In this document: positions 8,760 to 17,121 of the stretch, in pieces | Layout of the letters: each line of letters starts with the position of its first letter | Numbering within the stretch: the first letter of the stretch is position 1 | From: Lachnospiraceae bacterium | GTDB lineage: Bacteria > Bacillota > Clostridia > Lachnospirales > Lachnospiraceae | Direction: 5' to 3' | Length of the DNA stretch: 64,000 nucleotides | Assembly: GCA_024698705.1 (NCBI GenBank) | Contig: JAILQX010000018.1 | Coordinates: 124,001 to 188,000 of the forward strand | Position numbers and translations under genes: made by a program | The notes under the pieces: model-generated | What the model was told of the DNA's origin: nothing | The model's input: only the letters and a program-made list of their open reading frames with translations | Database searches by the model: none

Positions 8760-9848
8760 CTATAAACCGAGTTTTTTCAGTCGTTTCATGTACTCGTCCA
8801 CCACGATCCGACGGTCAAATCTTTCAGAGACATACTCTCTTCCGGCTTTGCCCATTTCCCGCTGTTCATCCTCGGATAAGGCTATGAATCTGCGGACAGC
8901 CTCCGTAAGCTTCTCCTTATCTTTCATAGGAACCACGTATCCGGTTTTTCCGTCTATAACCGTCTCGAGGCATCCCGCTTTATCGGTCGTTATGACCGCT
9001 CTTCCGCAGGCTGCGGATTCCAGGCAGACATTGGACATGCCTTCGGGATAAAATGACGGATGTATGATACATTTGACCTGTTCGATGTACGGTCTGACAT
9101 CCTTCACGCTTCCGTGATAACTGATCACGCCCTCACTGTCCAGTTTCTTAAGCTCATCCTCGTAGGCTTCCTCACAATATCCAAGGATATGAAATTCAGC
9201 TTCCGGATGTTCCTCATGGATGGCCTTTGCACATGCCAGGTATTCCTCTATACCCTTTTCCTTCATGACCCTGCTGATAAATATAAATGCTGTTTTCCCT
9301 TCGGGCCACGGCAGATAAGAAAAACGCTCCGTATTTACCCCCGAGCCGGGCAGAAGCACCATTTCTGATCCCGTCATCTTATTGTCTTTAAAAAACTGAA
9401 GATTGCTCTCATTTTGCAAAAAAACCGCAGATGCTTTTTTTATGCCGCATTTGTAAAGTATTTTAGCCAATTTCCTGAGCATGCCGGGGTTTTCGAGTGC
9501 CGAACCCAGACCTGTGATATTGACCATATACGGTATCCTTTTAAGGCGGCAGGCCATTCCGCCGTATATATTGGGCTTTATTGTGTAACTCAATACTGCA
9601 TCCGGACGTATCTGCGAGAGTATCTTCATATACGACAAAAAGAGCTTAAAGTCCTGGACAGGATTCATTCCCCGCCTGTTCAGCCGCGTCTCGATGATCC
9701 TGCAGCCTTCCTTTTCAAGCTCTTCGTTATTGGTGGTATCCGGAAGTGATGCGTATACCTCGTATTCTTTTAGCAGATTTAAGACCAGTTCATTGCGAAA
9801 GCCATAGAGGCCGCTCGATGAATTGGCCAGGATAAGTATCTTCTTCAC
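8760..9848 (-). CDS. GT4-family glycosyltransferase (PglA-like)
   Basis: A 362-residue GT-B protein with an N-terminal acceptor half (KKILILANSSSGLYGFRNEL), NITGLGSALEN and LQNESN typical of PglA/CapM-like enzymes, and a donor half with FISRVMKEKGI and the motif YPEGMSNVCLESAACGR. PglA adds GalNAc to undecaprenyl-diphospho-bacillosamine in Campylobacter. The gene follows a PglC-like and an ATP-grasp gene, so it probably adds the second sugar here (inference). It starts with GTG and shares one base with the stop codon of the upstream gene (TAGTG at 9846-9850), a sign of translational coupling. A few dozen bases separate it from the next GT4 gene. Confidence 0.85.
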   Translation of the reverse strand: MKKILILANSSSGLYGFRNELVLNLLKEYEVYASLPDTTNNEELEKEGCRIIETRLNRRGMNPVQDFKLFLSYMKILSQIRPDAVLSYTIKPNIYGGMACRLKRIPYMVNITGLGSALENPGMLRKLAKILYKCGIKKASAVFLQNESNLQFFKDNKMTGSEMVLLPGSGVNTERFSYLPWPEGKTAFIFISRVMKEKGIEEYLACAKAIHEEHPEAEFHILGYCEEAYEDELKKLDSEGVISYHGSVKDVRPYIEQVKCIIHPSFYPEGMSNVCLESAACGRAVITTDKAGCLETVIDGKTGYVVPMKDKEKLTEAVRRFIALSEDEQREMGKAGREYVSERFDRRIVVDEYMKRLKKLGL

Positions 9849-10828
9849 TATGGTACAAGCTCCGTATCACTCATGTCTTTTATCATGATCTCATTGTATT
9901 TCATCATGACTATACCATCTTTATAATCCCCGATCGTTATGGGGTTTTTATTTCCACTGAGATTGTTTATGATCTGTCTCGGGACATTTACTCCGCAGGC
10001 GTAAGCATGCGGATATCCGCCTCCGAATCTCGGATTGATCTCCGAGAAATAATACTCTCCGTCGACCTCAAATATATCTATATCGATTATCCCCTTAAAT
10101 CCGACCTCCTCAACAAATCTTACTATATCATCGGCAAGTTCGGGTATATGCACAGAAACGGATTTATCTGTTTCTCCGGCGCGCATCTTTATCTTCTTTT
10201 TGATGAATACCGAAGTGCATTTGCCGCTGAGCATGTCAATATAGGCATCAACACCATACTCTGTTCCGTCCATGTACTCTTGGATCATCAGGTCATCATA
10301 CATTGCAAATAAACCTTCAAGTTCCTTATCGGATGAAACCTTGTTGATATGCAGGCTTGCACTTCCGCATACCGGTTTTACAAATACCGGATAATCGATC
10401 TCTCCGGCCTTCTTTGCCTCGTAAAATGAAGCTGTATCCAGATAACACTTTGCTGTTTTTAGGCCTTTTTCCTTAAACAGTTTAGACATTCTATATTTGT
10501 TGAAACATGTTTCCACAAGATCATAGTCCGAAATGATCGGTGTCACACCGATCGCCTTAAACCTGTCGGCCTCTTTGGCCAGCATACTGAGTTCGGGATC
10601 TATGAGTGAGAGTACCGCATTTATCCCCTCTTCCCTGCATATATCCAGTATCCTGTCCATATAGCCGGGTACATTGATCCTCGGAACAAGGCAGAACTTA
10701 TCCGCATCATAAACAGCCGGTGCAAGATTACTGCAATCAGTGGCAACAACCTTACCGTCTTTTATCTCATTTTTAAAAAACTGAACCACCTTATTACGGG
10801 TTCCAGCGCTCAAAATAAGTATATTCAT
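9848..10828 (-). CDS. ATP-grasp enzyme of the glycan locus (substrate unknown)
   Basis: The 326-residue protein has an N-terminal Rossmann-like preATP-grasp part (MNILILSAGTRNKVV), then YPVFVKPVCGSAS with the ATP-binding Lys, and the metal-binding EINPRFGGG near residue 270. ATP-grasp enzymes make amide or ester bonds through acyl phosphates. In Campylobacter the acetyltransferase PglD accompanies PglC and PglE. Here no acetyltransferase is nearby and this gene takes that place, between the PglC-like and PglA-like genes. A reasonable inference is that it acylates the new amino group with an amino acid or other carboxylate. It could instead be a CarB-like ligase with an unrelated task. It is tightly coupled to its downstream neighbour. 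Confidence 0.75.
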   Translation of the reverse strand: MNILILSAGTRNKVVQFFKNEIKDGKVVATDCSNLAPAVYDADKFCLVPRINVPGYMDRILDICREEGINAVLSLIDPELSMLAKEADRFKAIGVTPIISDYDLVETCFNKYRMSKLFKEKGLKTAKCYLDTASFYEAKKAGEIDYPVFVKPVCGSASLHINKVSSDKELEGLFAMYDDLMIQEYMDGTEYGVDAYIDMLSGKCTSVFIKKKIKMRAGETDKSVSVHIPELADDIVRFVEEVGFKGIIDIDIFEVDGEYYFSEINPRFGGGYPHAYACGVNVPRQIINNLSGNKNPITIGDYKDGIVMMKYNEIMIKDMSDTELVP

Positions 10829-10831
10829 GTA

Positions 10832-11524
10832 TCAATCCTGTTCTTTTTCGAGTTTTCCGGTCCTCGCAAGTCTTTCCCGTCTGATCTCGGCAAAATTGCC
10901 TTCGATCATACGCGTGTCTTCGGCAACCTGATCGGAGTGACCGATCACCGTTTTTATCGTCATCCCGATGACCTTCATATCCATAAGAAAGCTCAGATTC
11001 TCCACGTACTTAACGTCCATTTCAAAACGTTTATCCCAGTCAACCGTATTTCTTCCGCTTGCCTGGGCCAGCCCCGTAAGTCCGGGTCTTACCGTATGTC
11101 TGAGTTTTTCTCTTTCGGTATAATAGGGCAGATAAGCCACAAGAAGAGGCCTGGGGCCTATAAAACTCATATCACCTTTTATTATGCAAAAAAGTTCCGG
11201 CAGTTCGTCAAGACTGGTCTTTCTCAAAAATATACCGAATTTTGTAAGTCTGACATTGTCCGGCAGGAGTTTTCCGTTTTCATCTCTTTCATCGGTCATT
11301 GTCCTGAATTTGTATAACCTGAAGATCTTTTCATCCTTACCGGGTCTGTCCTGTGTAAATAAGACCGGCGATCCCAGTTTAATGCGTACCAGAACAGCCA
11401 CTATCAGATACAGCCAGCAAAATAATACAAGCACGAGCAAGCCGCAGATAAGATCCAGAGGACGTTTTATAAACTTTTCATAGATACCGTACGGCTTGTG
11501 TGTATTACCCACTAAACAAAGCAC
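10832..11524 (-). CDS. PglC-like phosphoglycosyl transferase (initiating sugar transferase)
   Basis: A 230-residue monotopic transferase of the small PglC type: one N-terminal membrane helix (about residues 22-45), then the catalytic domain with KFRTMTDERDENG, the Asp-Glu dyad in SLDELPEL, GDMSFIGPRPLLV and the VRPGLTGLAQASGRN segment. It resembles Campylobacter PglC along its whole length. PglC moves a phospho-sugar from a UDP-sugar to undecaprenyl phosphate, so this enzyme probably starts a lipid-linked glycan, likely with a diamino-trideoxy sugar made by the two genes upstream. The chosen start overlaps the upstream aminotransferase gene by 13 bp. A start a few codons later is possible. 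Confidence 0.88.
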   Translation of the reverse strand: MLCLVGNTHKPYGIYEKFIKRPLDLICGLLVLVLFCWLYLIVAVLVRIKLGSPVLFTQDRPGKDEKIFRLYKFRTMTDERDENGKLLPDNVRLTKFGIFLRKTSLDELPELFCIIKGDMSFIGPRPLLVAYLPYYTEREKLRHTVRPGLTGLAQASGRNTVDWDKRFEMDVKYVENLSFLMDMKVIGMTIKTVIGHSDQVAEDTRMIEGNFAEIRRERLARTGKLEKEQD

Positions 11525-12690
11525 CTCTTAACTGTTGCTATTATCCTTTCCATATCTTCCGGTGTGTTCTTTATATCACTCGGAAGACAGAGACCGTGTC
11601 TGAATATATCCCCTCCAACGGATCCGTCCCAGCCTTCACCGTTGTCTCCCTTTACAGGTGCGGTATTCGGCTGAATACCGTCGATAGTAAAGAAATCATT
11701 TTCGGCATATACGGGCTGCAGGTTCATTGGCTTCCATATCGGTCTGCTTTCGATATTTTCCGAATCGAGTGCATCCATGACCATATCGGGCGTTGTGTCA
11801 CTGAGTTTCGGATCTATTAACATACATGAGAGCCAGCAGTTGGCATCTCCGTCGGGATTGAGCGGATTCATCGTGATCGCGGGTATGTCCGCAAAGGCTT
11901 CCTTATATTGCCTGTAAATATCTTTTTTCAGCTTCTTATGTTCAGCCAGATGCAGCAGCTGGCCTCTTCCTATACCGGCCACTATATTGCTCATACGGTA
12001 ATTATAGCCTATCTCGGTATGCTGATAATACCTAGCGGGATCCCTTGTCTGGGTCGCATACCATGTAGCCTTCTTTGTATCTTCTTCATTGTTGCTGACA
12101 AGCATTCCGCCACCCGAGGTGGTTATTATCTTATTGCCGTTAAAACTGTATATGCCAATGTTACCGAAGGTTCCGCAATATCTTCCCTTATAGGTCGATC
12201 CGAGAGCCTCTGCGGCATCTTCTATGACAGGGGTTCCGTGCTCGGCCGCTATTGCCATGATCTCGTCGATCTTTGCCGGTGTTCCGTAAAGATGTGCATA
12301 GACGATCGCCTTGGGATCCGGATATTTTTCGTATGCCTTTTTCAGGGCCTCCGGATCAAGATTCCATGTGTTTCTCTCCGAATCTATGAATACGGGCACC
12401 GCCTTCTCATATGTAATGGGATTGCAGGTTGCCGCAAATGTAAGGGATGATGTAAATACGATATCTCCCTGTTTAACATTAAGGAGCTTCAATGCAAGAT
12501 GTATCGCCGCTGTTCCGGATGAAAGTGCCGAAGCATGACCGATACCCACATACTCAGCCATTTCCTTCTCAAAAGCCGTAACATTCGGTCCCAGTGGAGC
12601 TACCCAGTTGGTATCGAAAGCCTCCTTTATGAATTGCTGTTCCTCACCGTGCATAGCGGGTGAAGACAGATATATCCTTTTTGTATCCAT
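11512..12690 (-). CDS. DegT/DnrJ/EryC1 sugar aminotransferase (PglE-like)
   Basis: This 392-residue PLP enzyme has SGTAAIHLAL for phosphate binding, the aspartate in PVIEDAAEALGS, and the cofactor lysine in SFNGNKIITTSGGG, a stretch typical of PglE. PglE converts UDP-4-keto-6-deoxy-GlcNAc to the 4-amino sugar. The substrate would come from the membrane dehydratase encoded immediately upstream at 12715. The C-terminal part carries an unusual glycine-rich segment (GDNGEGWDGSVGGD) before the final helices. It might alternatively act in the first steps toward pseudaminic acid, since no PseC is seen in the window, but its motifs favour the bacillosamine-type reaction. Confidence 0.88.
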   Translation of the reverse strand: MDTKRIYLSSPAMHGEEQQFIKEAFDTNWVAPLGPNVTAFEKEMAEYVGIGHASALSSGTAAIHLALKLLNVKQGDIVFTSSLTFAATCNPITYEKAVPVFIDSERNTWNLDPEALKKAYEKYPDPKAIVYAHLYGTPAKIDEIMAIAAEHGTPVIEDAAEALGSTYKGRYCGTFGNIGIYSFNGNKIITTSGGGMLVSNNEEDTKKATWYATQTRDPARYYQHTEIGYNYRMSNIVAGIGRGQLLHLAEHKKLKKDIYRQYKEAFADIPAITMNPLNPDGDANCWLSCMLIDPKLSDTTPDMVMDALDSENIESRPIWKPMNLQPVYAENDFFTIDGIQPNTAPVKGDNGEGWDGSVGGDIFRHGLCLPSDIKNTPEDMERIIATVKRCFV

Positions 12691-12714
12691 AAAAACCTCC
12701 CGAAGACCGCACCT

Positions 12715-14589
12715 TTATTTTGGCCCATTGTCTTTATTGTATACATAGGTCGGTACAATCTCATGAATCCTTTCTCTTATATCCGCACACTCATTCTTTG
12801 TCTCTTCCTTGAGTTCCTTGAGCTGGGCATAGAATTTCATCTCATCTATCTCGATGGGCTTTCCGATATGGATAAGCTTGTTGTCCGTCTCCTTCATGCC
12901 CTCTTCATCCATCAAAAGTTCTTCGTAGAGCTTTTCGCCGGGTCTTAAGCCCGTAAATTCTATCTTTATATCTTCATTTACCTTATATCCGGAGAGTCTG
13001 ATCAGGTTCTGGGCAAGATCAAGTATCTTCACCGGTTCACCCATATCAAGTACGAATATCTCTCCGCCCTTCGCATAGACACCTGCCTGAAGGACAAGCG
13101 ATACCGCTTCAGGTATGGTCATAAAGTATCTTATGATATCCGGATGAGTGACCGTTACGGGCCCTCCTGCGGCTATCTGCTTCTTGAACAGAGGTATTAC
13201 GGATCCGTTGCTTCCCAGGACATTTCCGAACCTTACCGCAACAAATTCGGTATCGTAATGCTTGTCGAAGCTTTGTATTATCATTTCACAGATACGCTTG
13301 CTCGCTCCCATGATATTGGTGGGATTAACAGCCTTATCCGTACTTATCATGACAAATTTCTTAACCCCGTAGAATGCCGCTGCCTGCGCGGTCTTCCATG
13401 TTCCGAATACGTTGTTCTTTATTGCTTCGTTGGGGCTGGTCTCCATCAGCGGAACATGCTTATGTGCAGCCGCATGATAAACGATATCCGGCTTATATTG
13501 TTCAAATATGCTGTTCATGCGGTTTGTATTTCGCACTGAAGCTATCAGTACTATGAGGTCCAGTTCGGGATATTTGTATAAAAGCTCCTGCTGTATCTCA
13601 TAAGCACTGTTCTCATATATATCAACTATGATGAGTCTTGCCGGATTATGGCCCGCTATCTGCCTACACAACTCGCTTCCGATGGAACCACCTCCACCGG
13701 TTACAAGAACGGTCTTTCCGCCTATGTAACCCATGATCGCGTCCAGATCCACATTTACGGGCTCTCTTCCGAGAAGGTCTTCAACTTCAACATCACGCAG
13801 CTTGCTTACGCTCACTTCACCGTTTACAAGCTGGTAGATACCGGGCAGGACACGCAGTTTACATTCGGTATCCTTGCATATATCAAGTATTTCCCTTATG
13901 ACGAGCCTGTTCGCACTCGGTATGGCCACAAATATCTCATCTATCGAATGTGTGTCAACACACTCAATGATCTTGTCCCTGCCGCCTTCGACCTTAACAC
14001 CCTGGATGTAACTGCCCCATTTACTCTTATCGTCATCGATGAGACACGCAACGGTCATGGTCGAATAATTGCTTGTAACTATTTCCCTTATGATTGAATT
14101 GCCCGCATCACCCGCACCGATGATCATGACTCTCGTCGCATTGTTGCGGTTCATCATCTTATGCTTCTTGCTCCGCAAAAACCTGTATGAGAACCTGCTG
14201 GCAAATATCATCATTATCAGTACGAATACGTACATAAAATAATAGCTCTTCGGAACACCCTGTACACCGATCCTCATGATATGGAGGCCCAGCCCGTCAA
14301 CTGCTCCGGAAACAATACATGCAAATACAAGATTCTGCAGTTCGGTCTCACCCGCAAATGCCCAGAGACTGCTGTAGAGCTTGAAAAAATAGAATATGGC
14401 TATGGTGAACAGTATATTGATCGGCAGATATCTGGTTATGGTACCCATGAAATGCGAAGGTATAGAATCCCAATTCAATTCGTACCTGATCCAGATCGCC
14501 GCATAACTTGCAACAACTATGCTGATAACATCATATATGATTAGAAATGTTCTCCTGTAAAGGAGCTTTGCATTAATTACTTTCTTCAT
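12715..14589 (-). CDS. Membrane UDP-GlcNAc 4,6-dehydratase (PglF/WbpM/CapD-like)
   Basis: About 624 residues: four N-terminal membrane helices, a CoA-binding-like Rossmann domain (VMIIGAGDAGNSIIRE), then an SDR dehydratase domain with VLVTGGGGSIGSEL and the SMK-type catalytic region around STDKAVNPTNIMGASKR. This is the full PglF/WbpM layout. The enzyme dehydrates UDP-GlcNAc to UDP-4-keto-6-deoxy-GlcNAc, the substrate for the aminotransferase encoded next. I chose the ATG at 14589 because AAGGG lies five bases upstream and the protein then begins MKKVINAKLLYRR. An ATG at 14631 adds 14 residues but overlaps the upstream gene more. The shorter form still overlaps that gene by 17 bp. Confidence 0.9.
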   Translation of the reverse strand: MKKVINAKLLYRRTFLIIYDVISIVVASYAAIWIRYELNWDSIPSHFMGTITRYLPINILFTIAIFYFFKLYSSLWAFAGETELQNLVFACIVSGAVDGLGLHIMRIGVQGVPKSYYFMYVFVLIMMIFASRFSYRFLRSKKHKMMNRNNATRVMIIGAGDAGNSIIREIVTSNYSTMTVACLIDDDKSKWGSYIQGVKVEGGRDKIIECVDTHSIDEIFVAIPSANRLVIREILDICKDTECKLRVLPGIYQLVNGEVSVSKLRDVEVEDLLGREPVNVDLDAIMGYIGGKTVLVTGGGGSIGSELCRQIAGHNPARLIIVDIYENSAYEIQQELLYKYPELDLIVLIASVRNTNRMNSIFEQYKPDIVYHAAAHKHVPLMETSPNEAIKNNVFGTWKTAQAAAFYGVKKFVMISTDKAVNPTNIMGASKRICEMIIQSFDKHYDTEFVAVRFGNVLGSNGSVIPLFKKQIAAGGPVTVTHPDIIRYFMTIPEAVSLVLQAGVYAKGGEIFVLDMGEPVKILDLAQNLIRLSGYKVNEDIKIEFTGLRPGEKLYEELLMDEEGMKETDNKLIHIGKPIEIDEMKFYAQLKELKEETKNECADIRERIHEIVPTYVYNKDNGPK

Positions 14590-17113
14590 CTTTACCCTTT
14601 TTAACCGGCTCACCGGCAGGTGTTCCGACACATTCCCGATAACACAGAGGCATCATCGCAAGAAATACTGCGCAGGCAAACGGATTGCACGGGTGCAGTA
14701 TCCATTCCACAAGGCTCGCCATACAGAAGCAGACCAGTATGACACTTCCGAATATCCTGTATTCATCCTCCCTGTTTTTAAATGCCCTTATCAAATATAT
14801 AATTATAACATATCCTGTGAACAATAGAAAATATATACCCAATACTATGCCGTGATCGTGTGCGACCTGAAGGAAGGTATTGTGCGCATGGATGACCGTC
14901 TCACCGTTAGGCATGACCGTTTCCATTTCCTCATGTCCCCACAGGTTCCAGTTTTCGATATAATTCCTGAAAATATCAAGTCGGCCGTTACTCATGTCGG
15001 TAACATCCTCTTCGGATCCGCCGTCATTTTCATCCGGTGCTTCTTCAGCAGCGTATACCGGTAATGTAAACATAGGTGCGGAAGCCGCAAATGTCTCCCG
15101 AGCGGCATCTGCCGTATTGGCCTTAAGATCGATCTTTGCCACTTCGGCGTCCGGATCGTAATTGAATACCTTCTTTGCAAATTCCTTTGCAAACTGCTCT
15201 ATGGTCATATAATCTGCATCGGCATAGGGCATACCCTTGCCGAAACTGAAATCCCTGACTTCAAACTCAAATACCACGGGATCGTTGGCAAGCCTCGGAA
15301 CCGTGTCCGTAAGCGCAAACGTAACCGGAAACATGTATATGACCGCGGCCGCCATAAGACCGGCCAGTTTTATCCCACTCTTGATCCTGTCTGCCCGGCA
15401 ATAATATGATCCTGTCACTGTAAGACCGAATAAAAGCATTGTAAATGCAGACAGAAAACCGGTTCTCGACATCGTAAATATAAGATACGAGAATACCATG
15501 CCGAAGGTGAATAATCTCGGCAGATATGTCTTTATGCCCTTTCCCTTTCTGTATACCTCATAAAGTCTCATCCATGCCGCACAGAGTATCATGGCCAGGT
15601 AGTAAGCCGTTACTGTCACAGTGTGATATCCCATGTTGTATCTGTAATAAACATAATAGTAATAAGGCCTGTGACGAAGTGAATACCAGACCATCATGTA
15701 AAACGTAAGTATGATCCCGCTGCACAGATCCTTTGTAAATCCTTCCCTGTCCTTCCAGAAAAACAGCCGGTGCATCAGGAGCACACAAGCTCCGACCAGA
15801 AGCCAGGTCCAGTTTCTGCCGTTGTTGAGCGCGCATATCCCTATCGCAAATACCGCAAAAGGTATGAGGAACATAAGATTCGGTTTCGGTAATGAAACCT
15901 TTTTACGGCAGGCTCTGACTGTTGAAAAGATCAGATTTATTATGACAAATCCTCCGACAGCTATTGCCCAGGCGTTCAGTCTGAAGAGCTCGTTCCAATA
16001 TTCCTCGGCGCTGCCGAAATTATTTTTGTAATACACATATCCAAGTATCGGTCCGGCTATGAGCCATATACCGTTAAAGATGTTCAGTATCTCTTTTCTG
16101 TCATATGTCGATATGAGCACAAAGCAAAAGGCTATGACAAATTTCGTCACACTGTAGTAATGATATATATCATACAGACCGTTCATATACTCATAGCAAT
16201 ACCACAGGACAGTAGCGATCGCTGTGATCCTGACTATCCTTCCGATCGGCAATGATCCGAAACGGGCCTTTAGGCTGACATGCCTTGTTTCAAAAAGTTT
16301 TCCCCAAAGCACATCACAGAAATTAACGATATAAGCCAGAAATGCTATGAGCATCCATATGCCCATAGTTATAAATGCGTTATTCTTTGTATCAAAACCA
16401 AATATCTTTGTGACCATGACGATATAAGCCGTTGCAAGAGCGGCTGCCGCAAGCAAAGGATTGCATGCATATGCGATATATCGCCTGATCATGACTTCTT
16501 TTTTGAGTTTCTTGAACACAAAGGCCAAACCGCCGCAAAGAGCTATAAGAACGAGCGTTGCAATAAGGCATACCCACCACTTGAACGGACATCTGTAGTT
16601 ATATCTGACTATCAGATCGTATTCCGGAACTTCAGCTCCGCCGTAGGCCATAAAATAATTGACGGGCGAGGTCGTGGTACTTCTGTCCTCGTAAGCCAGA
16701 TAAAGATCCGCCGTCAGTCCTTCCACTATAAATGAATACTCTTTTCCCGCTTCCATTGGATATCTTATCGGGATATGTATAAATCCCGGCGCGGCAAAAT
16801 CCACGTCAACGTTATAAAACTGCTCATATATCTGTTCATGATTCTCATCATACAGTCTGAAGGTGACTATCTGTCCCGACATATCATTGCATACATAGAG
16901 ATCGACGCTCTTAAGCTCGCCTTTAACACCCTCAAACATCTGAGCCATGTTGTATTCAACACTGACGGGGTCCGATTCCCTTGCGATGATCTCATCGGAT
17001 CTTGCCGTAAAGCCGTAAGTGATAAGACCGGACCAGAGACCAATCGCGATCAATATCGCAATAATGACAACCGTATATTCAATTGCATGTCCCAAAGAAA
17101 CCTTTTTATTCAT
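14573..17113 (-). CDS. O-antigen polymerase/ligase-like polytopic membrane protein (Wzy_C family)
   Basis: The 846-residue protein has an N-terminal helix, a short extracytoplasmic beta-rich domain (about residues 40-170), then a long series of membrane helices. A large outer loop near the C-terminus ends in GRLDIFRNYIENWNLWG followed by HAHNTFLQVAHDHGI. That His-containing block is the hallmark of the Wzy/WaaL/PglL superfamily, whose members polymerise lipid-linked repeats or ligate them to acceptors on the outer face. The N-terminal extracytoplasmic domain is an addition to the core family fold. Its place between the bacillosamine-type genes and the YidC-TagF-like fusion suggests it polymerises or attaches this glycan (inference). 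Confidence 0.8.
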   Translation of the reverse strand: MNKKVSLGHAIEYTVVIIAILIAIGLWSGLITYGFTARSDEIIARESDPVSVEYNMAQMFEGVKGELKSVDLYVCNDMSGQIVTFRLYDENHEQIYEQFYNVDVDFAAPGFIHIPIRYPMEAGKEYSFIVEGLTADLYLAYEDRSTTTSPVNYFMAYGGAEVPEYDLIVRYNYRCPFKWWVCLIATLVLIALCGGLAFVFKKLKKEVMIRRYIAYACNPLLAAAALATAYIVMVTKIFGFDTKNNAFITMGIWMLIAFLAYIVNFCDVLWGKLFETRHVSLKARFGSLPIGRIVRITAIATVLWYCYEYMNGLYDIYHYYSVTKFVIAFCFVLISTYDRKEILNIFNGIWLIAGPILGYVYYKNNFGSAEEYWNELFRLNAWAIAVGGFVIINLIFSTVRACRKKVSLPKPNLMFLIPFAVFAIGICALNNGRNWTWLLVGACVLLMHRLFFWKDREGFTKDLCSGIILTFYMMVWYSLRHRPYYYYVYYRYNMGYHTVTVTAYYLAMILCAAWMRLYEVYRKGKGIKTYLPRLFTFGMVFSYLIFTMSRTGFLSAFTMLLFGLTVTGSYYCRADRIKSGIKLAGLMAAAVIYMFPVTFALTDTVPRLANDPVVFEFEVRDFSFGKGMPYADADYMTIEQFAKEFAKKVFNYDPDAEVAKIDLKANTADAARETFAASAPMFTLPVYAAEEAPDENDGGSEEDVTDMSNGRLDIFRNYIENWNLWGHEEMETVMPNGETVIHAHNTFLQVAHDHGIVLGIYFLLFTGYVIIIYLIRAFKNREDEYRIFGSVILVCFCMASLVEWILHPCNPFACAVFLAMMPLCYRECVGTPAGEPVKKGKDEESN

Positions 17114-17121
17114 TGTCCGTC

